A stretch of DNA of 20,738 nt, taken from contig JANNFX010000019.1 of the NCBI GenBank assembly GCA_031380225.1, positions 1-20,738 of the forward strand, given 5' to 3'. The position numbers were made by a program, and so were the translations under genes. Below the pieces are notes generated by a model. It searched no databases. It worked only from the letters and a program-made list of their open reading frames with translations, and had not been told where the DNA came from. This stretch comes from JANNFX01 sp031380225. Its GTDB lineage: Bacteria > Pseudomonadota > Alphaproteobacteria > Rhizobiales > Hyphomicrobiaceae. Below, in pieces: positions 6,771-15,319 of this stretch. Position 1 is the first letter of the stretch, and every line of letters begins with the position of its first letter.

Positions 6771-7472
6771 TCAGGGTGATCCGAAAAAGCGGCGCCAGAG
6801 TGCGGTGGCACCGAGGCCTTCAGCGAAAGCGCGGTGCGCGGCAATGTCCTCGGCTGATAGCCGTGACGGCAAAGGTGCCGGGCGTTGCGCTGCCGCAGCA
6901 CCCCGGCGGCTGCGGCTCTGGGCCATCCCGTCTGACTTCGACAATCCAAGTGTCGCCTGCCGCTCGCCCAACAATTCGACATAGACCTCGGCCAGCAACA
7001 CGCTATCCATCAGAGCGCCGTGTTTGGTGCGTTTCGAATTGTCGATCAGATAGCGCTTGCACAGGCCGTCAAGTGTGTTGGGCCCGGCTGGATGCTTGCG
7101 GCGCGCAAGCTGCAACGTATCAACGACCCGATCAAAACTGAGCACCGGCTTTTTCAACCGCATCAGTTCAGAATTCAAAAAGCCAATATCGAATTGCGCG
7201 TTATGAATGACGAGCACGTCGTCGGCTATGAACTCAAGGAAACCAGCTGCTATCTTGGCGAACAACGGCTTGTCAGTGAGAAACGCGGTTGACAGGCCGT
7301 GCACCTTTTCGGCTTCGGCAGGAACGCCGCGTTCAGGATTGATGAAACAATGGAACTCGCGCCCGGTCGCGATGCGGTTCACCAGTTCGACGCAGCCAAT
7401 TTCAATAACCCGGTCGCCGGTCTTGTGATCGAGGCCAGTGGTCTCAGTATCGAGAACAATTTCGCGCTGCAT
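6771..7472 (-). CDS. dnaQ: DNA polymerase III epsilon subunit (3'-5' proofreading exonuclease)
   Basis: A 233-residue DEDDh exonuclease, the replicase proofreading subunit. Motif Exo I is IVLDTETTG (about 5-13), Exo II is VIHNAQFDIGFLN and Exo III is HGALMDSVLLAEVY, giving the D, E, D, D and H catalytic set. The C-terminal 50 residues are basic and Ala-rich, where alphaproteobacterial DnaQ carries its polymerase-binding tail. An upstream TTG at 7490 is possible, but the ATG at 7472 starts right at MQREIVLDTETTG, as in homologues. It is usually next to coaE and secB in this class; neither is present here. It is convergent with bufC. Confidence 0.93.
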   Translation of the reverse strand: MQREIVLDTETTGLDHKTGDRVIEIGCVELVNRIATGREFHCFINPERGVPAEAEKVHGLSTAFLTDKPLFAKIAAGFLEFIADDVLVIHNAQFDIGFLNSELMRLKKPVLSFDRVVDTLQLARRKHPAGPNTLDGLCKRYLIDNSKRTKHGALMDSVLLAEVYVELLGERQATLGLSKSDGMAQSRSRRGAAAAQRPAPLPSRLSAEDIAAHRAFAEGLGATALWRRFFGSP

Positions 7473-7579
7473 GTCCCTGCCCCGTATCAAGTCCGTGCAG
7501 GGTGTGTAGCAAAGTAATCATCGGACGCGATATGGCAGGCGCGTGTTTATCCGCACACACTTCACACGAAATGGAACCA

Positions 7580-9337
7580 CTACCGAGCTTCCATAATGCC
7601 TGAATCGATGAGCCGGCGATGGAAGGCTAGAATTTGGTCCTGCTTGTCACAGCCGTCATAGCGTCCGCCGCAAATCTGCATCAGATGTTTGCGCTCCGTG
7701 TAGGCGGGACTGAGCGGAAGACCAGCGGCGTCCAGCAACACCGTACCCAGATACGGAACACCGAGTGCTTCAACGTCTGGTAAATTTGGCACGGTATAGT
7801 TGATGCCCTCAACGGCGTAGTATGTCAGATAGGCTGGGCTGGTCTTGGCGCCAGCCCGGTCCTTATTGCGAATGATGGACTTGTCCTGCTCAGCCAGCAT
7901 CGACCACGTCGATGTCGGCTGGTGATCGCCGTAGTGCACGATCAGGAATCGCTCGTTCGGAAAGCGCTTCTTAAGATCGGCTTTCATCGCTTCATAGTCG
8001 ATGTGCGCCATTGAAAGGCGGCGCAGATATTCATTCATTTCAGAACCGGTTCCCGGCGCGCCGCCTGGAACGTTCAACTCCGGCATGAACGTGAAATGAT
8101 ACGGCTGATGGCTGGCGAACGTGATCAGGAACGAGAACAGCGGCTTTTGCGAGGTCGCAAAATGCTCGTCCATCATGGTCAGCATGTTGTCATAGAAAAA
8201 CTTGTCGCGCTGGTGGCCCGATGTCGACCCCTGACGTTTCATGTCGTAGATATCAGGCATACCAACCGCCTCGTAGAAGCGGCCGTTCGACACGAAGTCT
8301 TTCGACAAGGGATAGAATACGGTGTTGCGATAGCCGCAGCGTTCAAGCGCTTGGGGCAGCGTGTCATGGACCTTGCCCGCCATCATCGCCTGCACGAATG
8401 GGCGCATGCTTCCGAAGGAGTAAGTCGAGACGCCGGTGAGCAATGAGAATTCTGTCAGCCACGACGCACCGGCATAGGTTTCGACACGTAAGGGATGCAG
8501 CTTGCCGTCACTGGAACGGAACATCGGATCGACAGACTTGTCGTAACCAAGGCCCGGAAAGAACTCCGGCGGCACAATCGATTCCTGATGAATGAGGATA
8601 ATGTTCGGCGGCTTTTTTGGTACTTCGCAAGTTGCGGGAATGACAAACGCGGCACCGCTAGCTTTTGGACCGGCTTCGAATAACTGTCCGCGCCACAACG
8701 TGCTGACTGTTTCAGACCACGACGAATAGAACGTCGACAGCGCCATTTCGTTGCCGAATTGCTGCATGTCGGGACGGCTGCCTTTGAGGTTCGCGCTCCA
8801 CAGGCCGAGGCAAGCGAAGACGGAAGCGCCAACAAAAGCGGCGCCGCGATGAATTCGTATTGGGTCAATACGATGACAATACCAAGCCGCAGTTCCCAAG
8901 ACCGCGAAGGCACCGAACAATTGGATCATCGGCAGCGGGAAATTGACGAACAGGAATTTCAACGTGGCAGGAGAGCTCAAGTAATAGACGACGTCATAGG
9001 CGTGGATCGCCATATGCATCAGGCGTAACTTTTCAGCCGAGGTGATGACGATAATCGCAATAATGAGAGCCGTTGCTATAACCGGCGCCAGCACGCGGCG
9101 GGTCAAAGCCATTCCGGCAGCCACCAACATCATCGATACGCTGGCGACGTAGCCGATATTAACCCATGGACCCTCGTTGCTCAGAAAATACCAAAGCACG
9201 GCGACCAAAACCGGCAGCAAGGCCGCAGCGATGCTGCGCGCGTCAAGGTGCCAATGCGATGGGGTTTCAACCGTGACAACGCGGCCCGCACCCGTAAGGG
9301 CGGGGTTGTCGACGCGGACAACGGTCTGGTCGGTCAT
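7580..9337 (-). CDS. LTA synthase/MdoB-like membrane sulfatase-fold transferase
   Basis: A 585-residue membrane enzyme. Five or so hydrophobic segments lie between residues 36 and 185, followed by a periplasmic sulfatase/alkaline-phosphatase-fold domain (about 240-560). Motifs are NIILIHQES (245-253), TYAGASWLTEFSLLTG (287-302), FASHQPYH (407-414) and the metal site HYGDHQP (468-474). Relatives transfer phosphoglycerol or phosphoethanolamine to lipids, glucans or polysaccharides. At the nucleophile position, usually Thr in a GGTW-type motif, this protein has Ser292. HQES also replaces the commoner EES, so the donor may differ or activity may be weak. It stands alone, divergent from the GT-C gene. 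Confidence 0.82.
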   Translation of the reverse strand: MTDQTVVRVDNPALTGAGRVVTVETPSHWHLDARSIAAALLPVLVAVLWYFLSNEGPWVNIGYVASVSMMLVAAGMALTRRVLAPVIATALIIAIIVITSAEKLRLMHMAIHAYDVVYYLSSPATLKFLFVNFPLPMIQLFGAFAVLGTAAWYCHRIDPIRIHRGAAFVGASVFACLGLWSANLKGSRPDMQQFGNEMALSTFYSSWSETVSTLWRGQLFEAGPKASGAAFVIPATCEVPKKPPNIILIHQESIVPPEFFPGLGYDKSVDPMFRSSDGKLHPLRVETYAGASWLTEFSLLTGVSTYSFGSMRPFVQAMMAGKVHDTLPQALERCGYRNTVFYPLSKDFVSNGRFYEAVGMPDIYDMKRQGSTSGHQRDKFFYDNMLTMMDEHFATSQKPLFSFLITFASHQPYHFTFMPELNVPGGAPGTGSEMNEYLRRLSMAHIDYEAMKADLKKRFPNERFLIVHYGDHQPTSTWSMLAEQDKSIIRNKDRAGAKTSPAYLTYYAVEGINYTVPNLPDVEALGVPYLGTVLLDAAGLPLSPAYTERKHLMQICGGRYDGCDKQDQILAFHRRLIDSGIMEAR

Positions 9338-9534
9338 GGCTGTCGCTCAAGTTTCGTGAAACTGTCACCGAACCTTCATATAGCTGTCATGACTGGCAGA
9401 TGAACGGCGACTTCTTGGCATGGCTAAGGCGGCTGAGGTCGTCGCGTGATCTTCGGCACCCTCCGACAGCAACGGACAGGCTGCAGATTGGACACAGACA
9501 AGTCGTGGTATAGGAGAGGCCAAACACACTCCAA

Positions 9535-11043
9535 TTGGCTCTTGCCTTGATCATCACCGACACATCCGGAGCCGGCAGTCCGGTCCCAAAACCGGACTCC
9601 ACTCCGGATCGACGGCTGTTGGAGCTATGGACTGCGTTGACGCTGGTGCTGGTTGTTTCGGCAATCGCGCTGGCAGCCGCTTCCGCCTGGTTCGTCCCAG
9701 AGATCGAGGTGCTTGACCGTCCGGTTTTTGAAATCGCGGCCGGGATGGTAGCGGCCGGATTGGCGTTTCTGGCCGTCGTGCCGTTGACGCTTGCAACTCT
9801 CCGGTATGGTCTCGGCGACGACTTCCGGTTCGTTTTGCTGATCGCCGCTGGCGGACTGGTCATGCGTTTGGCCCTCATGGGTTCCACGCCGATTCTTGAG
9901 GACGACTTCTACCGCTACCTATGGGACGGCGGCGTCACGGTATCTGGAAACAGTCCCTACACGGTGTCACCAAATGATGCTCAGAGTGAGCTTTACCACT
10001 ATTCCCTGCAACCGTTGGCGCGGCAGTCCGGCGTTGTGATCGAGCGCCTCAATCATTCTGAACTGAAAACGATCTATCCGCCCGTTGCCCAAGCGGCGTT
10101 CGCTTTGGCGCACGTGGTGTCGCCCTGGAGTCTGACGGCCTGGCGGCTCGTGTGCTTGGCCGCCGAACTCGCGACAATGGCACTATTGTTAACGCTTCTG
10201 CGAGAGGCTGCCCGGCCGGCCATTTGGGTGGCGCTGTATTGGCTCAATCCGCTGATCGCCAAGGAGTTGATCAACTCGGCGCATATGGATGCAATCGTAT
10301 CGCCGCTGGTGTTGGTTGCGCTGCTGATGACGATTCGGCGACGGCCATCGGCGGCGGCAGTTGCCATAGGCCTCGCGATCGGCGCTAAAATCTGGCCGCT
10401 CATTCTGGTGCCGCTCATTTTCCGGCCGTGGTTCAGAGAGCCTCGACAGCTTCTGATGCCCGTACTCATCCTCATCGTATTGTGTATCGCGTTTGCGATC
10501 CCGGTGATTTCCGGCGGCCTTGATACATCGAGCGGGCTCACGGCTTACGCAACGCGGTGGCGCAACAGCAGCGGGCTTTATGTGATCCTGCAAAAGAGCC
10601 TGATGTGGCTGTCTGCGCCCTTCGATCCCAGCAAGGAAACTATCGGCGCTATGATCCGTATAGTCCTGGCGGTTACAGCAGGAGCGGTGACGATGTGGGC
10701 GGTCTGGCGCCCGATAGCAAACAGCTCCGATATGCTGGCACGCGCGGCCATCATAACGGCGGCGTTGGTGTTGCTTTCGCCGTCTCAGTTCCCCTGGTAC
10801 GCGGCTTGGACCCTGCCCCTGGCCGTGTTCCGGCCGTTCGCTGGCATCTTACTAATGACGGCCCTGATGCCGGTCTACTACACCGGCTTCTACTATTCGG
10901 AACGTGAGATTTACCAAGTGTATCGCGAGAGCATCGTGTTCCTGATCTGGCTGCCGGTGTGGGGCACCTTCGCCTATGAAGTCTGGCGCCATCGGCAGGG
11001 GTTGCCGCCATTGGTTGGCGAACTCGAGCCGCACCATGCGTGA
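9535..11043 (+). CDS. GT-C fold polyprenyl-phosphate-dependent glycosyltransferase
   Basis: A 502-residue polytopic membrane protein with about 10-12 hydrophobic segments. The first large periplasmic loop carries EDDFYRYLWDG (122-132), the acidic D/E motif of GT-C mannosyltransferase-like enzymes, then VSGNSPYTVSP. Conserved loops IYPPVAQ and WLNPLIAKELINSAHMD follow, as in GT87/mannosyltransferase families. Such enzymes transfer a sugar from a polyprenyl-phosphate donor to a glycan, lipid or protein outside the membrane. The only plausible starts are TTG (9535 or 9547), because a stop sits at 9511 and the first ATG is far inside. AGGAGAGG lies 15 bases before 9535. The 3' end overlaps the GT2 gene by 8 bases. 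Confidence 0.82.
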   Translation: MALALIITDTSGAGSPVPKPDSTPDRRLLELWTALTLVLVVSAIALAAASAWFVPEIEVLDRPVFEIAAGMVAAGLAFLAVVPLTLATLRYGLGDDFRFVLLIAAGGLVMRLALMGSTPILEDDFYRYLWDGGVTVSGNSPYTVSPNDAQSELYHYSLQPLARQSGVVIERLNHSELKTIYPPVAQAAFALAHVVSPWSLTAWRLVCLAAELATMALLLTLLREAARPAIWVALYWLNPLIAKELINSAHMDAIVSPLVLVALLMTIRRRPSAAAVAIGLAIGAKIWPLILVPLIFRPWFREPRQLLMPVLILIVLCIAFAIPVISGGLDTSSGLTAYATRWRNSSGLYVILQKSLMWLSAPFDPSKETIGAMIRIVLAVTAGAVTMWAVWRPIANSSDMLARAAIITAALVLLSPSQFPWYAAWTLPLAVFRPFAGILLMTALMPVYYTGFYYSEREIYQVYRESIVFLIWLPVWGTFAYEVWRHRQGLPPLVGELEPHHA

Positions 11044-11725
11044 CGGCAGGCGCGTTGGCGTCGTCATTCCGGCTCGCGATGAGCAAGCGGCCATCGGAAA
11101 AGTCATTGCTGATATCCCGCGGTGGGCCGATTGCATCGTGGTCGCCGACAACGGTTCGCGTGACGCCACTGCACGTATCGCGCGCGAGGCTGGTGCCGTT
11201 GTCGCTAGTGAACCGGCGCCCGGATATGGCGGCGCGTGCCTGGCCGGATTGGCTGCACTTCCTGCCGTCGATGTCATTGTTTTCGTTGACGGCGACTATT
11301 CGGATTTCCCTGAAGATATGGCGAGCCTCGTTGATCCGATCCTCAACAGCAGCGCTGATATGGTCATTGGTTCGCGCATGTTGCGCGCCGCCGACACGCA
11401 GTGGCTGACCCCGCAACAGCGCTACGGCAATACGCTTGCGGTGACGTTGATCCGGATGATTTGGGGGCAGCGGTTTACGGACCTCGGACCGTTCCGCGCC
11501 ATTTCCTCTGACGCCCTGGCGCGGCTCGCCATGGCCGATCGCGATTACGGCTGGACGGTCGAAATGCAAATCAAGGCCGCCAAACTCAATCTACGCTGCC
11601 TCGAAGTCCCTGCCCGTTACCGCCAACGCATCGGTGTTTCAAAAATCTCGGGCACCGTGAAAGGTACCGTGCTGGCTGGCACCAAGATCCTAACGGTGAT
11701 TGCGCGTCATGCCCTTAAGCGATGA
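11036..11725 (+). CDS. GT2 family polyprenyl-phosphate glycosyltransferase (DPM1-like)
   Basis: A 229-residue soluble GT-A enzyme. Nucleotide-sugar and metal motifs are VIPARDE (10-16), VADNGSRD (36-43), FVDGDYSD (83-90, the DxD metal site) and IGSR (111-114). The acceptor-side TDLGPFRAI (148-156) and IGVSKISGTVKG (199-210) match dolichyl/undecaprenyl-phosphate mannose or glucose synthases. It probably makes the lipid-linked sugar used by the overlapping GT-C gene. The ATG at 11036 lies 8 bases inside the preceding gene; a longer in-frame start at 10976 would add an unrelated tail and was rejected. Its 3' end overlaps the convergent metalloprotease by 11 bases. No membrane helices are seen. 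Confidence 0.88.
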   Translation: MRDGRRVGVVIPARDEQAAIGKVIADIPRWADCIVVADNGSRDATARIAREAGAVVASEPAPGYGGACLAGLAALPAVDVIVFVDGDYSDFPEDMASLVDPILNSSADMVIGSRMLRAADTQWLTPQQRYGNTLAVTLIRMIWGQRFTDLGPFRAISSDALARLAMADRDYGWTVEMQIKAAKLNLRCLEVPARYRQRIGVSKISGTVKGTVLAGTKILTVIARHALKR

Positions 11726-13583
11726 TGACGAAATCGCTGGCGGACAGTGCGAGGCCGATCCCAACATAGGCTACGTTATGAGTGCCGCCTGCATCAGAGC
11801 CATTGCTGTCGTAAATAATGTAACCGGTTGTCGAATCGTAAACGATCCGGTCGTTTGCATCGAGGGCCGCGGCGCCGGTGACAAACTTACTGGCATCAAG
11901 CGCCCCCGCCGCGCCGATGGCCGTGTAAATATCATTGTCCAGAACGATATGATCAATGCTGGCTTCGAAGTCGGTGATGACGTCCGCTGCGCCGAAACTT
12001 GTGTTGAACATAAAGCGGTCGGCACCCAGGCCGCCAGTTAGCGTATCGAGGCCTTTGCCGCCCGAAAGCGAGTCGTCACCAGCACCGCCGTCCAGTTCGT
12101 TTTCGCCGGCATTGCCAACCAGTGTGTCGCCAAACGACGAACCGGTGACATTTTCAAAGCGCGCAATGCGGTCGAAGCCGCCGCCGGCAGTATTTTGCTC
12201 GGCAAACGTGCCGAGGTTGACACGCACCGCCGTGCTGGCATGTTCAAAGCTAACGGTATCTACGCCAGCGCCACCATCGAGCAGATCAGCGCCTGCGCCG
12301 CCTTCAATAATATCAGCCCCTAAGCCGCCGTAGAGTCGATTGGCGCCACCGTTGCCGAAAAGTTGATCTCCGAACTGCGTGCCGATGACAATTTCAATGG
12401 TTGCAAACGTATCGTTGTTTGCAGCGCCCGAACCTGTTCCAGTTAGCAGGTCAACAATGACCAAGCTGCCTGATGCCGAATAGTTGACGGTATCAATACC
12501 GCGGCCGCCAATATAGTGGTCGCCGCCGCCTGATCCGATCAAGGTGTCGTTGCCGCCTGCGCCAATCAAAGTGTTGGCAATTCCTGCTGCGCCGCGCAAT
12601 TTGTCGTTGCCTGATCCACCTCGGGCGATTTCAATTTCGACGCTGTTGGCGATGGTAAAGCCACCATGGATGCCTGATGCGTATGACACTACACCGCCCC
12701 CGGTCGGCGACAGGTCGAGGGTCGCGGCTCTGAGATCGATGATGACGTTGCGTGATCCAGAATAGGCAATGGTGTCGGTGCCACCGGTATCCCAAATGCA
12801 CGAATAAAACGTCCCGGCACGATTGGCGCCCGGCAACGTATAAACGTTGTCACCGCCATTCTTGGTGGTATTGGCGCCGTAGAGATCTTGGATGGCAGCG
12901 ATATCAAACGCCATCGGACCGGAAACATATCCGTAATTGATCACAGATGCGGAGAGTTTGTTAGGCGCCGTCTGCCAGCCGTCGTTGTAAGACATCACCG
13001 TATAGATGCCCTGATTCAAATTGTAGGTGCCGCGATCCGCGTCGTTGAACTGCGTGACGCCGGGAAACACACCCGATCCACCGCCATCATCGTGAGGGTG
13101 TGCAAGGCCAAGTCCGTGGCCAAGTTCGTGAACCAGTGTGACGAAGTCATAGCCGCCGGCTTTTAAACCGGCCTGGCTCCAGGCCTGCCAGTTAAAATAG
13201 CCATACGATTTATTGTTGCTTCCAAGCAGCAGCGGGCCATCGAATTCGGGGCCGTTCGCCGCTGAGTCGGGCGTACCATGTTCACCGAGTGTGCCGGGAA
13301 GCAGGGATTCGCCAACCTGGCGCTCGATCAATTGCGCGTTCGCAGCCGAGTTGGTTTCTACAAACGAGATGTTGGCAACGGCACTCCAAGCGTTGAACGC
13401 CTTGATCAGTGCTGCGCGCTCGTAGGAAAACCATGCCGTGTTTTGGTAATTCTCGACGTAGTACCGGATCACGACTGGATCGCCTGGCGCTGCAGCAGGA
13501 TCTTCCCAACGCCAACCGCCCCATTGAAGTGCGTCTAAATAAGCGTTTGAAGACGCCGGACCTTGGACAGGTTGAGTGGCCAC
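11715..13583 (-). CDS. Serralysin-like M10 metalloprotease with RTX repeats
   Basis: A 622-residue secreted zinc protease. The catalytic domain (about 20-230) has HELGHGLGLAH at 152-162, giving zinc ligands H152, H156 and H162 and catalytic E153. The Met-turn is TVMSYND (195-201). A beta-roll region (about 315-540) holds calcium-binding RTX nonapeptides such as GGSGNDKLR, GGAGADLLDG and GGAGDDSLSG. The C terminus (…SASDFVIIA) is the kind of end recognised by type I exporters. There is no N-terminal signal peptide, as expected. The start is a GTG at 13583 with GAGG about 8 bases upstream. No ABC exporter, membrane-fusion protein or protease inhibitor lies in the window, so its exporter must be elsewhere. 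Confidence 0.9.
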   Translation of the reverse strand: MATQPVQGPASSNAYLDALQWGGWRWEDPAAAPGDPVVIRYYVENYQNTAWFSYERAALIKAFNAWSAVANISFVETNSAANAQLIERQVGESLLPGTLGEHGTPDSAANGPEFDGPLLLGSNNKSYGYFNWQAWSQAGLKAGGYDFVTLVHELGHGLGLAHPHDDGGGSGVFPGVTQFNDADRGTYNLNQGIYTVMSYNDGWQTAPNKLSASVINYGYVSGPMAFDIAAIQDLYGANTTKNGGDNVYTLPGANRAGTFYSCIWDTGGTDTIAYSGSRNVIIDLRAATLDLSPTGGGVVSYASGIHGGFTIANSVEIEIARGGSGNDKLRGAAGIANTLIGAGGNDTLIGSGGGDHYIGGRGIDTVNYSASGSLVIVDLLTGTGSGAANNDTFATIEIVIGTQFGDQLFGNGGANRLYGGLGADIIEGGAGADLLDGGAGVDTVSFEHASTAVRVNLGTFAEQNTAGGGFDRIARFENVTGSSFGDTLVGNAGENELDGGAGDDSLSGGKGLDTLTGGLGADRFMFNTSFGAADVITDFEASIDHIVLDNDIYTAIGAAGALDASKFVTGAAALDANDRIVYDSTTGYIIYDSNGSDAGGTHNVAYVGIGLALSASDFVIIA

Positions 13584-13868
13584 GTGGATCGCCTCGAAAT
13601 GGTTCAGATGATTCTCACATCAGCATGCGAAGCAATTCTGGCGCTGTGAAGGACTAAGATGCCGATTATGCTCTGTTGCGGCGGATTTGCACCAATGCGC
13701 ATCATCACTTTGAATCCTGCAACAACTCCGTCACGAATTAGACAACTGGCCGGTGATCTCTTGATCGTCTATGAAAACGCCGGTCAAAATCCAACGCAGC
13801 GACAGTCACACAAAGCTCCTCAAAAAAGTCCTACAACTGCCCATTGTTTTGTGCCGGATGGTCCCACT

Positions 13869-15149
13869 ATGCCGAAAATTCGCGCCGCGTTTGCCGCTGC
13901 CGCATGCTGTTTTGCCACCCTAAGTTGCGCCATTGCAGCCGACGCCGTGCCAACACCGGCCGCCGCCACCCGGCTGACGATTACGCTGGCCGGCGACACC
14001 GGGCTTAATCCAACCAACCAAACCGTCAGCCCAAATGGCGTCACCGATGGCGGCATCTTTCAAACCTGGGCTGACACCACCGCCGGGATCGACGCCATTA
14101 TCGACGGCGACATCAATTTCATGAATGTCGAGACCGTGGTCACTGATCGCAACGACCTGCCACCCGATCTCAAAGGCCAGAGCCAGCCGTTCAATTTCCG
14201 CATGCACCCGAACGGACTGAAGCATCTCGTCAAGACCGGCTTCAACGTGCTGTCACTCGCCAACAACCATTCGATGGACTACGGGCCAGGCGGCGTATTG
14301 GAATCGCTGAAGCACGTTGGCGCGCTGCGCGGCCATGGCGTCCTCGGCGCCGCTGGTGTCGGCAAGAGTTATGAGGAGGCCAGCCGTCCCGATGTATTCG
14401 AAATCAACGGTCATACGATCGCCTACGCTGCGACCGGCATTCTGACCAACGACCTGCCGCGCCATCACGCGGGTCCGAATTCACCCGGACAAACGTCATA
14501 TCGTTCGGCGGAAGATTTTGCCGAAGTGCGCCGCCGCTTGGTCGAAGCGCCTGCAAACCTTCGCATCCTATCGGTTCACTATGGTTATGAAGGTTACGTC
14601 CGCGCTGATCAGAAACAGTTCGATGACTTCCGCGGCTTGGCGGCCGATCGAGACGGTATCGATCTGATTGTCGGCCACCACGCGCACGTTGTTCGCGGCG
14701 TTGAAATGCGCGGCAAGTCGGTGATCTTCTACGGACTTGGCAATTTCTTGCATCATGGAACGGCGAACATCACCGGCAAAGGCTTGTGCCGGGATTATGG
14801 TCTGTTCGCGCGCGTCCATCTGGCGAAGGCCGCAACAGGCGCGTTGGAAATTCAGGCAGTTGAAGCTGTTCCGGTCACCGACACCCACCGCAAGCCGCGA
14901 TTGATGACCGGGGATGCCGGCAACAAACGCATTCATGTTTTAAACTATCTGGCCGCTGCCATCGACGACGGCGCGTCGGGCGCAATGGGGATGCGCTTCA
15001 CGCCACAAGCAAATGGCTCGGGTCTCTATTGTGTGCCGGGCGCCGAAAAGCAGGGCGGCAAAATCGGATCGTTGTGCAAGACCTTCAAACCCGCGCCCGC
15101 CATACCGGATATCCTCAAGGGTGCGATTGCGAGTTCATGTTCGCGCTAG
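13869..15149 (+). CDS. CapA family secreted metallophosphatase-like protein
   Basis: 426 residues from the ATG at 13869. A Sec signal peptide spans about 1-24 (MPKIRAAFAA … AIAADA). The CapA/PgsA calcineurin-like fold then shows LAGDTGLN (40-47), NFMNVETVV (83-91), LANNHSMDYG (130-139), SVHYGYEGY (235-243), VGHHAHVVRG (268-277) and GLGNF (289-293). The family is named after poly-gamma-glutamate capsule synthesis, but most members have no proven substrate and no pgs/cap genes are nearby. An in-frame upstream start at 13659 would put 70 non-homologous residues before the signal peptide and was rejected. It is divergent from the protease across 285 bases in which I see no gene. Confidence 0.87.
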   Translation: MPKIRAAFAAAACCFATLSCAIAADAVPTPAAATRLTITLAGDTGLNPTNQTVSPNGVTDGGIFQTWADTTAGIDAIIDGDINFMNVETVVTDRNDLPPDLKGQSQPFNFRMHPNGLKHLVKTGFNVLSLANNHSMDYGPGGVLESLKHVGALRGHGVLGAAGVGKSYEEASRPDVFEINGHTIAYAATGILTNDLPRHHAGPNSPGQTSYRSAEDFAEVRRRLVEAPANLRILSVHYGYEGYVRADQKQFDDFRGLAADRDGIDLIVGHHAHVVRGVEMRGKSVIFYGLGNFLHHGTANITGKGLCRDYGLFARVHLAKAATGALEIQAVEAVPVTDTHRKPRLMTGDAGNKRIHVLNYLAAAIDDGASGAMGMRFTPQANGSGLYCVPGAEKQGGKIGSLCKTFKPAPAIPDILKGAIASSCSR

Positions 15150-15155
15150 CCAGCC

Positions 15156-15307
15156 GTAGGTTGGGTTAGGCGGCCACGATGCAAAAATTCGAGTTCGTAC
15201 GTTAGCCGCCGCAACCCAACACTTCAGCAATCGGAAACGTTGGGTTACGCGCGGATCAAGCGGCGGTAATAAATTCGCTTAACTTGGCCGGCGCTAACCC
15301 AACCTAC
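15156..15307. repeat. Palindromic MITE-like repeat (GTAGGTTGGGTTAG … CTAACCCAACCTAC)
   Basis: A 152-bp element with perfect 14-bp terminal inverted repeats, GTAGGTTGGGTTAG (15156-15169) and CTAACCCAACCTAC (15294-15307). An internal hairpin, AACCCAAC (15213-15220) with GTTGGGTT (15239-15246), reuses the same motif. It is non-coding. The GTAGGTTGGGTTAG palindrome is familiar from dispersed repeats in many bacteria, including cyanobacteria and proteobacteria. It fills the gap between the convergent capA-like and mrp genes and may help end both transcripts. Confidence 0.85.
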
Positions 15308-15319
15308 AGTTCTGCGCCG

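Noticed and set aside
7491..7579. Small GTGTTTATCCGCACAC hairpin between dnaQ and the sulfatase-fold gene
   Set aside because: The stem is short and has no T-run in either direction; too weak to call a terminator.
10751..11569. 272-codon minus-strand ORF opposite the two glycosyltransferases
   Set aside because: Both overlapping plus-strand genes have strong motifs; this frame reads as low-complexity antisense.
13659..13868. N-terminal extension of the CapA-like protein
   Set aside because: A good Sec signal peptide begins at 13869, which would be internal in the longer form.
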